Below are positions 35,148-47,400 of a stretch of DNA of 64,000 nt, piece after piece. A model generated the notes under the pieces. That model worked only from the letters and a program-made list of their open reading frames with translations, searched no databases and was not told the origin of the DNA. The translations under genes were made by a program, and so were the position numbers. Positions within the stretch are counted from its first letter, which is position 1; the number at the start of each line of letters is the position of its first letter. The stretch comes from Strongylocentrotus purpuratus (Eukaryota; Echinodermata; Echinoidea; Camarodonta; Strongylocentrotidae), in the NCBI RefSeq assembly GCF_000002235.5, contig NW_022145606.1, positions 19,323,980 through 19,387,979 of the forward strand, given 5' to 3'.

Positions 35148-35189
<42 letters not shown>

Positions 35190-35569
35190 CAGTATGGTCA
35201 AAGAAATATACGTGCCCTCTTGCCCTCCCTTTACGTGATGCTATGCCACTAATTTACAATATTTTCTGGCTTATTCAAGACAATAAGTATAATAGTAAAA
35301 CAAAAACAACAAAAAACACACCTGGAAAATAGGATGATGAAGTATACACTATTAAGCTACCTTCAAGAGAGATAGCATGAGGTAATTATTTGGTGCAGAA
35401 TATATAGAAGTCTCTATTTTGGAAACCTTAACTGCAGTCGAAGTTTGGCTATTCGCTACCGAAAAGGCTTGATGTCATGATGATATTACAGTGAAATTAA
35501 TTAAATTATTCCCCCCATTTCACATCCACTGACAAATATATTTAACCTGTTAATATAAACTGGCAAGGT

Positions 35570-36769
35570 TCCAGATAAAATGCAAATTAGAAAGTGTACC
35601 CCTCTACACAAAAAAGGGCCCAATAATATACAAATAACTGCATACCAACATCGATTCTACCTATTATAGGTTTCACTAATTGATCATTATCAGAATTTTC
35701 TTTTAAAAAAATAATGCATTTTTTAATGCCATCCTCATGGATTTCGAAAGGAAAATAGTTCAAAATTGTCTTTCATCAACTTAATAAATTAAACTTTGAA
35801 ATATATAGATCATGGGCAAGTTACATTGGGTATCTTCAACGATTTTTAGCAATTATTTTACACAATTGATAAGAATGTTTATGGAGTCAAACGTTATCTG
35901 AAATGAAGAAGATAAGATGCGGTGTTCCATAAGAATCAAAAATAGGTTCAACCCTGTTTTTATCCATATTAACGATCCGACATCAGTTACTGATTATTTA
36001 TGTTTCTGGCTGTTTACCCGATGATACAAACCTATTACATATCCTCCTAGATGTTTATTGCAAAATTAATTTATATAACAAGCATACAGATGATACAAAT
36101 TCGATGCATCGGCATCAAACTTATAACTGAATTGATGAAAGCTAATTTCAAATAAATAAGAAGTAGGAGAAACAAAACATAGGTATCAATGGTAAACTGA
36201 AAATCGATGAAAAGGTAATTACATAATTTGATGTTGTCTTCTTTATTCAGAATAGCATTATACATATGACTATTCTAAGATATATATCTTAGAATAGTCA
36301 TATTGGTATTGTAAATCAGTGTATGGTAAAGAAAGTTGAAATGTTTAGATTGCTAAAGTATGATCCAAGGCGTACTTTCATATTAACATATAAGGCATTT
36401 ATATAAACTCATACGCCACATATTGTAATAGATATCTCTGAAATTATAGAGCATTGCTATTTCATAACATAAAAAAGAAGGTCTAGCTTTACATTTTCCA
36501 AAACTTAGACGACAATTCATGAATTTTAAATTTCATTGTCTTTTGTGGGCAGTAAAATGGAATAGATCACCTTGATTAACACGATTGACAAGGTCTAGAA
36601 TTAGGTTTCGGAATTATGTTACAAGACATTGTTGAACATCATTAATTGTGAACAAATGCAAATAGTCTTTATAATGTGTATGTACAACAATTCGATTTCA
36701 TTTTATCAGTTTGTTTCTTGTAAGACGTTGTTTGAGTCTCCTTAATTTTGACGTGTCGATTCCAAAAGT

Positions 36770-36770
<1 letters not shown>
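35570..36770 (+). pseudogene. Heavily decayed CR1/L2-type LINE
   Basis: Fragments in shifting frames recall a CR1/L2-type reverse transcriptase: VPLYTKKG (normally PLYKKGD), IRCGVP then GSTLFLSI (normally CGVPQGSxLGPxLFLI), and a DDTN-like remnant. The 3' part (CATTGTCTTTTGTGGGCAGT) matches the LINE fragment at 6.65 kb. A T run of 38 bases follows at 36772-36809. Many stops; long dead. Confidence 0.6.
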
Positions 36771-36815
<45 letters not shown>

Positions 36816-36949
36816 GTACGTAATTTAATTGCACTAACAAATATAAACTGAAAGGAATACGGCCCAACATCTCATGGTAATGTTTTAGAAAATAGTAATA
36901 TTCGCATTGTTGATGAATTTGAGCACCAATCGTTGGCCATTGCTGCTCT

Positions 36950-37290
36950 TTAGTACAACCATGACGTGGCAATTTACTCTTTCAGCTTGAACTCAAAATA
37001 ATTCGTGTCACAGTAGATTCCGCTCTGTTGATTCCATTGTTCGGGGGATTTAGCAAAGAGCCCAAAAGTACATTCTCACGATACCGACGATGTATTATTA
37101 TTATTCTTATTTCTTCATCGTCTCTTCAATACTTTTTGAATATTTGTATGACAATAAACGAGAAGTGGTACCTGTTTGTATCGCCACATGGCAGATATCT
37201 TTTATCGGTTCCAGGTTGAATAATTTGAAAGGAAACTGAATTTGAGCCCCGGATCATCACCCTACTCCCTCTCTCTCTCTCTCTCTCTCT
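36950..37290. repeat. Further copy of the 29.6/34.3-kb repeat block
   Basis: CCATGACGTGGCAATTTACTC, GATTCCGCTCTGTTGATTCC, TTCTTCATCGTCTCTTC and GAAAGGAAACTGAATTTGAG match the blocks at 29.57, 34.33 and 34.77 kb. It ends in a TC microsatellite at 37270-37293. Four copies in all within 8 kb. Confidence 0.55.
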
Positions 37291-37799
37291 CTCAATATAA
37301 TCGGAGGAATGTACACGCCCTTGTTTTTGGGGTAGTGGATTCCTCCCCCTACCCCACCACATTCGGGGCTACGCCACCTATTCACATGTTTGTCTACCTT
37401 ATCCCATACAATTATCCTACAGATCCCAGATCTTACAATAAATATAAAACTGAAAACAAGAATTATGAATTTAAGGCGTCACTTTTTCAACGTTTTCCTA
37501 GGTTTGTAATTTTACTGGTCGTTTAAAGTTTATGATTTACTATAGTGCGTATGAAAACGTGATATTTGCAAGATATAATTGATGTATCAATCGTATAATG
37601 ATAATGAGATAGTTTACACCGTCAGCATCATTAGTATGAATATTGATCTTCACTTGAAGGCGTTTCAAATATATTATTTTCCCTTGGGTTTCTCGTTTTG
37701 ATTTTTGTAACCAAATGTCTGGATAATCAATTATTTCCAGGTTTTAATTGGTTATTTGGTGCTAGAGGATCGACATGAACATCTTTTTTGCTTGATCAC

Positions 37800-38212
37800 A
37801 TTTCCAATGTTTTCTTTATGACTTTGACATATGCCCCTGTTTACCTTCTCATAAGTGCCCCCTTTTCACCTCTGGTACATGTATGAGCCCTATCTAAATC
37901 TGATATACGCCTCTTCTAATTTGACAAGTGCCCCTTCCCCCTTGTCACAAGTGCCCCTATTCAAATCTGATAGTTGCCACTTAACTTTGACAGGTGCTTC
38001 TTTGATGTTTAAAAAATGCCCCTTTCCTTTTTATAAGTGCATCTATCCCCCTCTAATTAATACCCCTTTACATATACTGAGTGCCTTTTTAGGTATGAAA
38101 AATGCCCTTTTGACGTTGTAATACATTTCCCTTACCCCTGCCTACCTATAAGTTCACCTCTCTGATATACTGTATGCCCCGTTTACTTTGACACGTGACC
38201 CTTTTCCTTTGT

Positions 38213-38215
<3 letters not shown>
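37800..38215 (-). repeat. Degenerate GGGGCA-type satellite, minus orientation
   Basis: Repeats of about 22-25 bp with consensus resembling AAGTGCCCCTTTTC (reverse complement GAAAAGGGGCACTT), the same family as the array at 48.2-50.98 kb. It is followed by a T run and G run at 38217-38258. Confidence 0.6.
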
Positions 38216-38243
<28 letters not shown>

Positions 38244-38258
38244 GGGGGGGGGGGGGGG

Positions 38259-39205
38259 AAGGCACGTGTAGCACTAATTTTGGTGTTGTTGCTCACCGGG
38301 GGAGGTGGAGTAGTATGGAACACCATTTTTCCGGTTAAGATCAACACCCCCCCCCCCCCCTCTTGACCAAAATCAATTTTTTTTAAGGGGGGGGGGAGTT
38401 CCCGCGGAACCCCGAAACCCTTAGTTTTTACGGGGGTGTATATATATATATATATATACAACAACAACAACAAAAACAACACATCTTTCCTAAATCTGCA
38501 CTCTATACCATTTAAGACCAAACGCCATGCAGTTCCATACCATAACCAAAAAACAAGTTACTTAAAAACGGAGAACTAACCGTCAGTCATATCTTATCTT
38601 GAATTTTGAAAGAAATTGTCAGTAATCATTCCAAAAATATTTCATGAAAAAAAAAAAAAAAAAAAAAAGATTTTAAGATCTGTTCATGTATAATGAAAGC
38701 CCACCATTATGTTCGTATAATGTTTAACCAGACATAAATGCTCAATTTAATCATGAAATGCAACCGTCCTTGCACTGCTATTGCTTCTCATTTGTTAAAG
38801 CGATAAACCGCCCCAGATTTGTTTTTCCATACTGAACGAATTGCTTCTGTTTGATTTGGTTTGTAGTTGTATACTGCGTATATGACTAGTTGTCCTAATA
38901 ATGCCGATCTCTTCCCCAATATTTTTCCAAACACTCTCTATACAGTATAACCAGAGCCAGCCCAGCCCATCCTTCACACATGTTATGCCAACAGAGATTC
39001 ATAGTACGTGTTTGTATCCATTTTTTTCTTTTTCATCATCATCATTATCATTATGTGTCTTCTCTCTTCCTTCTACATTCGGACGCTACTATTTCCTTAC
39101 TCCTCTATTATGTCTCCTTGTTCACGTTGATAACGCCTTTATTTTCTCTCAACAGTATTACTTCGTATTGCCTAATGTCAACAAAGAGAGAGTATTTCTA
39201 AACCC
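38259..39205. other. No gene seen; homopolymers
   Basis: Contains C and G runs near 38347-38395, a TA/CAA microsatellite near 38439-38480 and an A run of 20 at 38648-38668. The last 300 bp could be the LINE's 5' untranslated region. No protein-like frame. Confidence 0.4.
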
Positions 39206-40366
39206 ATGATGATGTCTAATTTCGATAATAGGCAATCGATGCCTTTTCAAATGCTTGGTGATGACGATTTCTTTGATTTACATCGACCTTCTCAATCTGA
39301 CGATGCGTCGCATACTTCTGTTAATTCGTATGATAATTTTATAAGGGATAACACTAACGTTTCATCTGCAAATTTAGAGTTCGATTTCGATTTTGATGAC
39401 CCTGCCCAACGTGGAATTACTAACTACATAACCATCAATCAATTTTGTAATGTTTCGAAAGATTTTCAAAATAATTCATTTTCCCTACTTCATTTAAATA
39501 TCAGAAGTTTGAATAAGCACTTCGATGACCTTCTTTCACTAATAGATAAACCCATGTCAAACCCACTTTCCCTGATTGGCCTCACAGAAACTTGGTTAAA
39601 TTACGATTCAAACCACCCATTTCATATCAATGGTTATGAATTCATTAATAAAAATAGACAAAACAGAGTTGGTGGTGGAGTTGCACTCTACATTCGTAAA
39701 TCACTTAAATACACTATTTTGAATGAAATCTCAGTTTGTAATGCTATTGTTGAATCCCTTTTTATTGAAATTGTGATTCCTGGTAATAAGAATATCATCG
39801 CCGGTGTTATTTATAGGTGTCCTAGCTCAAATACTCTAGAATTTTTACAATATTTGTCAAATTTGTTAAGAAATGTCAACTTTGACAATAAAGACTTCTT
39901 CTTGATGGGAGATTTTAATATAGACTTATTGAACCATGAACATAACAGGGCTTCTCAAGAATTTCTGGAATTAATTTTATCCGCCTCTTGCTTACCACTT
40001 GTATCTAAGCCAACGCGTGTTACAAATACATCTGCTACTTTAATTGACAATATTTTTTCTAATGCCATTCCGCATCCAGATTCCTATATAATTCTTTCGG
40101 ACATAACTGATCACTATCCTATTGCACTGCATTATCAACTGGGTCAATCGATTAATACTAATAATTCTTCAACTTACAGACGTAAAGTTAATGAAGAAAG
40201 TCTGGCACACCTTGGAATTAATCTGGAAAATTATGATTGGTTGTGTGTGCATACTAATAATGACATTAATAGTTCATATGAAAATTTTGTCCATATATTA
40301 AACAATCAGTTGGACATCAATATGCCGAAACAAAAAGTCAAAACCAGTTATAAAAAAAACACCTAA
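39206..40366 (+). CDS. LINE endonuclease domain (frame 1)
   Basis: 386 codons. An acidic N-terminal region of about 85 residues precedes an exonuclease-endonuclease-phosphatase domain: LLHLNIRSLNKHF, LTETWLN (metal-binding Glu), VGGGVALYIRK, YRCPSS, FFLMGDFNIDLL (catalytic Asp and Asn) and SDITDHYPI (catalytic Asp-His). This domain nicks target DNA to prime reverse transcription. The frame ends early, in the A8 run, where it should continue into the RT frame. Confidence 0.88.
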   Translation: MMMSNFDNRQSMPFQMLGDDDFFDLHRPSQSDDASHTSVNSYDNFIRDNTNVSSANLEFDFDFDDPAQRGITNYITINQFCNVSKDFQNNSFSLLHLNIRSLNKHFDDLLSLIDKPMSNPLSLIGLTETWLNYDSNHPFHINGYEFINKNRQNRVGGGVALYIRKSLKYTILNEISVCNAIVESLFIEIVIPGNKNIIAGVIYRCPSSNTLEFLQYLSNLLRNVNFDNKDFFLMGDFNIDLLNHEHNRASQEFLELILSASCLPLVSKPTRVTNTSATLIDNIFSNAIPHPDSYIILSDITDHYPIALHYQLGQSINTNNSSTYRRKVNEESLAHLGINLENYDWLCVHTNNDINSSYENFVHILNNQLDINMPKQKVKTSYKKNT

Positions 40367-40371
40367 ACTTC

Positions 40372-42323
40372 CATGGATTTCAAAGTCTCTTCTACGCTCA
40401 ATCAATCGGAAAAATAATCTCTTTTATAAATACAAAATAAAAGGTACTGAGAAATCTAAACTGAAATATACATCCTATAAAAACACATTGACTAAAATCA
40501 TTCGCCTAGAAAAGAGAAAATACTTTGTAAATCGTTTGGAAATGTTTAAACACGACATGCAAAATACCTGGAAAGTTATTAAACAAGCGATGAATTTGAC
40601 TAAAGGAAGATCTGACATAAATAAAATCAAGTATAACAATGAAACTGTTGAAAATTCCAAAGATATTGCGAACATTTTTAATAATTACTTTTCCTCAATC
40701 GGTAACAATCTCGCCGAAAATATCCCCCCATCAAACAAAAATTATACTGACTTTTTAGGCCCCGCTAATCCGAATTCTATTTTTTTCTTTCCGACAAATA
40801 GACAAGAAGTCCTTAATATCGTCTCTAATCTACGAAATAAAACAAGTTCTGGCTTCGATGGAATTAGTAATGTTATTTTGAAAGCCATTATTCCTTTTAT
40901 TGTCGACCCATTAGTCCAGATATTCAATTTATCATTACTGCATGGTGAATTTCCTGATTCCATGAAACTAGCAAAAATTATTCCCCTATTCAAAAAAGGT
41001 GATAAACTTGAAATAGGTAATTACAGGCCAATCTCCTTGTTATCTTCATTTTCCAAAATCATGGAAAAAATAGTATTTACTCGAATGATTGCTTTCCTGA
41101 AGAAATATGATATTTTATCCAACTTTCAGTTTGGTTTCAGGGAAAAACATAGTACTGTTCATGCTTTAATGTCTTTTGTTGAAAAAATTGCCCATTCAAT
41201 TGACTCGTCTTCTCACACAGTTGGTATTTTCCTGGACTTCTCCAAGGCCTTTGATACGATAAATCACGAAATTTTACTTTACAAACTCGCCAATATTGGT
41301 GTCCGTGGAAAGGCCTTGGAGTGGTTCAGGAGCTACCTTTCTAACAGAAGACAATTTGTGTTTTTAAATGAGCAGGCATCTGATTTTAAAAATATTACTT
41401 GTGGTGTTCCGCAAGGGAGTCTTTTAGGCCCGCTATTGTTTATTATTTATATAAATGATTTTCATAAATCATCCAATGCTATGTCATTCATTTTATTTGC
41501 TGATGATACTAATTTATTTTTTTCACACAGTGATCCAAATATTATTGTTGATGTAATTAACGCAGAGTTGCGAAAAATATTAGAATGGATTAGAGCTAAT
41601 AAATTGTCATTGAATCTCTTGAAGACGAACTACATATTGTTCAGTAACTCCTTAACATCATTACCCACTGATATTATTCTTGACAACACCCCTCTTGAGC
41701 AAGTTTCTCATACAAAATTTTTAGGTGTTGTGGTTGATAGTAAACTATCCTGGAAACTCCACGTTGAAAATATTTGTAAAACTATATCTCGCAATGTTGG
41801 TATCATTAACAGACTTAAATCACACCTTCCACAACGATCTTTGCTTATGCTTTATTCTTCTCTTATTTTACCATACTTAAATTATGGACTTCTGCTTTGG
41901 GGAAACACGTACCGAACATTGGTGGAAAAAGTTTTATTACTACAAAAGAAAGTCATTCGTATCATATGTAATGCTCCTTTTCTTGCCCATACGGATCCGC
42001 TGTTCCTTGAACATAATATCCTAAAAATTAACGATCTATTCTTATTACATCTAGGTGAATTTATGTATAAATTCAATACTGGTACTCTTCCATTTGCGTT
42101 TCACGATATGTTTAAACAAAATCGTACATTTCATAATTATCCCACAAGACAGTCAGAAGAATTTCATTTACCTTTTTTGAGAACATTTTTCGCACAAAAA
42201 ACATTCATCTTTGAAGGCCCTAAATTTTGGAATACTTTGCGTGTTGATTTAAAAAACTCCCCTTCTCTCTCAGTCTTTAAAAGAAATCTAAAGAAATCTT
42301 TACTAGCCCCGTACAAAACCTAG
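40372..42323 (+). CDS. LINE reverse transcriptase (frame 2, from the frameshift)
   Basis: Open from just after the A8 run; the first Met is at 40551 or earlier non-ATG codons. Motifs in order: LPWISKSLL linker, FKKGDKLEIGNYRPISLL, FQFGFREKHSTVHAL, FLDFSKAFDTINH (first catalytic Asp), CGVPQGSLLGPLLF, LFADDTNLF (catalytic Asp pair), TKFLGVVVDSKLSW, and a C-terminal tail ending FEGPKFWNTL and SVFKRNLKKSL. All RT blocks are intact. Confidence 0.9.
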
Positions 42324-42964
42324 CTCCTTGTTATATTGCCTGTGTATATTATATGCAGGAATTTTCATGATTATTACTATTGTCATTATTTTAATTATGA
42401 TCATTATTGTTGAGATTGTATTATGTTCTCCAGAGAACTCGTCACCACTCGTTTACCAAGTACTTCCTCTCATTGAACTGTTCTTCTTTTTTTTGAAAAT
42501 TTGATCTTGCGCGCAACCTTCATTCTGTTTGTTATCACCTTTCATCTATTTCTGTAGTCCACATGCAAACCTTTTCTCTTTACTGTATCCCTTCTCCTCT
42601 CACACTCTCCTTGTTTTCTTTGTACATTGTTCGTGTTATGCGTATTGTTTTGTTTCTCCTTTTGTGTCCTCTCTGTTGGCAATTATCCTTATTTTACTCA
42701 TGTAACTTACTATTATTGAATACTACCACCCGAGGGGTCCACGATTTACAAGCATCGCTTCACAGTGGACCTCTCCGTTTCCAGCTTAACATTAATAAAT
42801 TATTTTAAGCAGCAATATTTCTTGATATTCAAATATGTAATTCTGTTAAATTCATATTTTGTATTGCATGGTTACTACTTTGATTGTTTATTGTAATGAT
42901 ATTTCTATGAATACTGTATTCTTTTGCTGGAAATGAGAAAAAATAAAATTGAATTGAATTGAAT

Positions 42965-43870
42965 GATGATTTAAAAAAAAAAAAAAAATTAAATTAAAAT
43001 TGGGATTCAACCCCCCGCCCCCTGCGTACGCGCCTGTATGAAAGCATAAGCTTTTATTTATTACGCATGGTTTTGCAAGATTCACAAATGAATATTAAGT
43101 TGCATCGTGTTAAGAATGCCTCTGCAAGACTTGTGTCCATTGCAATTTCTCAATATGTTCCGATATTACACCAGTTTTAATTAAGTAACATTGTTTGCCA
43201 GTAAAGTATAACATTGCATTTAAAGTACTTTTGTGGTTTAATATCCCAAAATTGTTTGTCTAAAATATTTGCACCCGCTTTCTAAAAGACACTCCACCAC
43301 CCCTGTCCAAGACCTAAACTATACGACTTTATCATTCACTTGCATTCGGGTTATATTATAGAGAGGTTGGCAAGATGATGCAAAATCATTAATACGAAAT
43401 TCAATCAAAAGGGACCGAGAATTTCTTTTTTTCTTTCAAACTAGGCTTCAAGTTTTCAAAATCTTTTAGGTAAACAAATTCCACATGCAATTGACAAGTC
43501 TAGCATAATAATGAATGAAACGTGTAACAAATGTTACTTTGGAATCAAATAAAGCTCCTAATCCATTATATCTTAATGGATTATGCATGCACAAAAAATG
43601 TAAATCATTTAAACCCCGCCTTTATTGTGAAGTTGATACAATTTGGCCTTTGTATGTCTCTTTTTTCACAGTAATTATGATCGACCATTCCTCAAGTCAA
43701 CCGAAAAAAATATTCCTAAGTATCTCGAGTAACCTTCGGATAACTGATTTAGGAACTATTGAAGCAGTTTATCTCAACGTTTTCTGTAAATGATTACGAC
43801 AATTTGATAATTTGGTTTGATTTAATCCCGAGGTTGACCCGTGTAATGCATTTATTTTATGCCTTTCACA
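42965..43870. other. Region between LINE and NLR gene
   Basis: An A run and an inverted fold-back remnant (GGGATTCAACCCCC then GCGTACGCGCCTG) follow the LINE tail. No protein-like frame. The 5' untranslated exon and promoter of the NLR gene are expected here, since a splice acceptor (TTTCACAG at 43871) lies 4 bases before the first ATG. Confidence 0.4.
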
Positions 43871-43875
43871 GAACA

Positions 43876-44152
43876 ATGGAGCCTTTACCATGCTTACGAC
43901 AAATCGAGCTTATACGTCTTTCCAGAGACATACCTCATACTAGTTACTCAGAACTGAGCGTCACTCTAGGGTTCTCGTTTGAACATAGTCAATCAATTCT
44001 CTCAACTCATCTCAAAGAATACAACGAGGCTATCGTGGATATCCTGATCAAGTGGAATGATAAACAGGCAGACTCGAGCCGATCACGATCGATCCTGGCC
44101 AGGAAGCTTCATGATGTGGAGCTTGGTGGATTGGGGACAAAATTGTCCAAAG
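43876..44152 (+). CDS. NLR exon 1: death domain
   Basis: ATG in a good context (ACAATGG) 4 bases after an acceptor TTTCACAG; donor AAAG|GTAAAT, phase 1. Encodes LIRLSRDIPHTSYSEL, VTLGFSFEHSQ, ILIKWNDKQADSS and ILARKLHDVELGGL: the six-helix pattern of a death domain, with the W in helix 5 and the closing L..L..VEL. Confidence 0.85.
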
Positions 44153-44363
44153 GTAAATAGTAATTTCAATGTAACTGACTAAATCATATTTATATTTTAT
44201 GATTTTTAATGATAATAAAAGTAAATTGTTTAGTCAGGCAGTCTAGCTGTATTGAAATGTATTGTTTGATTTCTGAACTTTAAATATTAGTCGTATCTAA
44301 ATATAAAATATGTTTTGATGTTCGATCCTCTAGAGCCATGTATACATAAATAACATCATAAAT

Positions 44364-44401
<38 letters not shown>

Positions 44402-47400
44402 TTCCTGTAGGTGAATATCTCCCAAAGCAGCAGGACCCACATGATCAAGAGGTGACTTCACTGCAAAGTAGCCCAGGTATGATTGCATTAAAACAGTGAT
44501 TCTTCTTCGTGGAAGGGGGTGGGGGGGGGGGGCTAGCTTAAACAAGAATATGCCATCTAGACGATGCTTTAAGTATAGTCACTACGTTATTTTCAAGAGA
44601 AAGGACAACTAATTGTATTTTAATGACCAATTCAAATGACAAATTCGCAGATTTGAGATTATCATAATTATCAGGCCTACAACATGTGATCTAAGCTTGC
44701 GACAGTTAAAATGACTTGTCCGATTTCTTTCAGACTTCTATAAAGTTTCATTGTTACTCCCTTTACTCTATAAACGATATTGCACATGTTTGTAATTGTC
44801 TTTTTTTAATGTCAATATTACCAGATCATGAATTCAAAATGATTTCAAAATGATGATAAGAAACCTGCCTTCAGGATGTCCGAATACAAAAGAGGACAAC
44901 ATTACAAAGTTTCAGTTTCAGTTTCGTTTTATTTCATATTTCACATTCACATTCATTACATAAATCAAAAGCAATAAACAATAAGAATGAACAGAATTGT
45001 TCTTTCAATAGGTTTACACAAAATACATACAATAACAACATGCCATGAATGTTCAAATACTGCCGAATTTGCATACGGAGATATCAAACACAATTGCGTT
45101 GTATTCAACTGAAATAAGACAAATATATTTTTAGTGAAATATTGCGGAATCTAGTACAAAACAAATTTGGACATTTTAGATCCCCTTTTAAAAATAAGAG
45201 CAGTCTAATGAGCATGAGATTATTCAGGGGTAATTGTCCTTGAACCGCACCTTCTCCCTTAGAACACGTACTAATCAAAATATATTAAAGATAGCATATA
45301 CAGTGTGTAGTTATATCTCCTTTAAAAAAGGAAGATCCTCCTGAGTAAACATTTCAACAAAAAGTAATTCCGTGTGTTGAAACAAATGGGATAGTTGTTC
45401 GCCACTATACTTCACAATATCACTACCGATCCCGCCAATTTGCTATTAATGTTGGATTTTTCCTTAAAGCGTGTTCCCAGCCCTTTCCTTCGTGGGGGAA
45501 GAGGGAACACGTCAGAATAATGACACTTTATGTATTTTTGTATTGTATTTATTAAACCTCATTGATGCACATTAAAAATCTGTTTATAAACTTATAAATC
45601 ATTAACTCAATTTACAACGCAATGTAACGAATCAATATTCTGTTTGTAAACATAAAGATCAGATAAATCAAGTTACAATGCAGTGTAGCAAAATAAAAGG
45701 GCAATGCTATACAACATTGAAACTCTTTTTCATCTTGTAATATCATGACACATAATGCATAAAGTAAATAATATAATGTACCATAATACATCCGAAGATT
45801 TAGATATATAAAACCCAATATAGCAATTTTCTAAACAAATCATAACTCAGGGTATAAAAAATAGGCAAATGAAGTCCATTGTATGCAATATATAATTTTC
45901 CGCCTAAAATGAATGACGAAATATAACCCGTACTTATATATGACCTACCGTAACATTAAACCAAAAACATAAGATTGTAAATTGTTTGCCTTGTCTTTAT
46001 AGGTGGGATCATTGTCAATTAATACATTACGTCGAATACACACAAGTAATATGAAGACAATTATAGGGCTGTAAACATATCTTTCATTAAATGATATAAG
46101 TTTTTGCTTTACTTTGTTAATACAAAGCATCTAAAAGTTAGCCCTCACTGCAATTATGTTTTAGGTGAACGGAGAGAAAATGTATTTCATACCATATATC
46201 TTTCTAATCTCTTTATATAGGTATATGATTTTTTTTTCTTAACATTCCAAGTTACTAACACTTTCTTTCACATTGCTTATTGTTTCAAGAAATTCTTATT
46301 GTAAATCTTTATATTTATCACTTTTCATAATAATATGGAACGATGTATTCGAACAAGGAATAATTACTTACGGTATAGGTCGGAGTGGGAAGGAGCTGAG
46401 ATTTCGAGAGAGCAATAAGACATTTCGTTTTATTTGCTTGTATGGTTTCAGATATTAACAGTGAGAAGATCTCGGAATCCTTGACTGTTCAGCAATGTCG
46501 CGAAAAGTTGAAAAACAAGTACCTAGATCAATTGTGCAAAATTCAAATGAAGCCATGGGATCGCAATGACTATGCCGAGTTCAAAGATATGCACACGGTG
46601 GTCACACTGGTGAAGAAGGACGCTCATGGAAATGACACCAAAAAGAAGGAAATACTCCTGGGTTCTGTTGCTGAAATATTTTCAACGAAAGTAAACGGCA
46701 GACTGCCAGCTCGAATCCTCATTTCGGCTCCCGCTGGACGAGGGAAGACCACGGCTGTTGCTAAGATGGCTTATGACTGGGTTCATAGAGAAAGGGGGTC
46801 AGCATTAGAACACCTGCCACTTCTGTTTGTTGTGAAATTCCGAAACACAAGTCAGCTTACATCGATCGGAGAAGCCATCAAATCCCAGCTTTTGAGTGAT
46901 GTTCATGATCTCACACCAGAGGGTCTGGAGAGTTTCATCAGAGAGAATCAGGGCATCTGCCACATAATACTAGACGGGCTAGATGAATATGCGGGTTTTT
47001 CTTCTTCACAGCGAAGCTCAGGGAGCAATATTATCAAGGTCATCTGTTTGGAGGAATTTCCAGAGTGTCGAGTTCTTGTAACAACACGCCCTCACCTAGA
47101 GAACTTCTTCGATCAAGATGATCTTCCAAGGGTGTACACAAAGATGTGGATCGAAGGATTCTCCCGAGAGAGCTCATGCGAGTACATCAACAAGTTCTTT
47201 GCTTCAACTACGAATCCTTGTAAGGGACAAAGTCTGAAGGATTACCTTGATGAACAACCACTTGTTAATGAACTTGTCAAGACACCCCTATTTTGTCTCA
47301 TGATCTGTCACGTATGGAGTGAGGGCCTACTGGACAGTGAAACTACAACTCAAACAGAATTGCTTGACAGGGTGAATGATTTTATAATGCACTATGCAAA

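Larger units (their letters stand above)
39206..42964 (+). mobile_element. Nearly complete CR1/L2-type LINE retrotransposon
   Basis: A non-LTR retrotransposon with an apurinic-type endonuclease, reverse transcriptase and a 640-bp 3' untranslated region ending in repeated AATTG (about 42946-42963). Endonuclease and RT lie in two frames that join at an A8 run at about 40352-40359; reading one base over continues as KTPKLPWISKSLL. That single frameshift is the only break. No separate ORF1 was found upstream, so the copy may be 5' truncated or the family may lack one. The low number of lesions implies recent activity. Confidence 0.85.
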
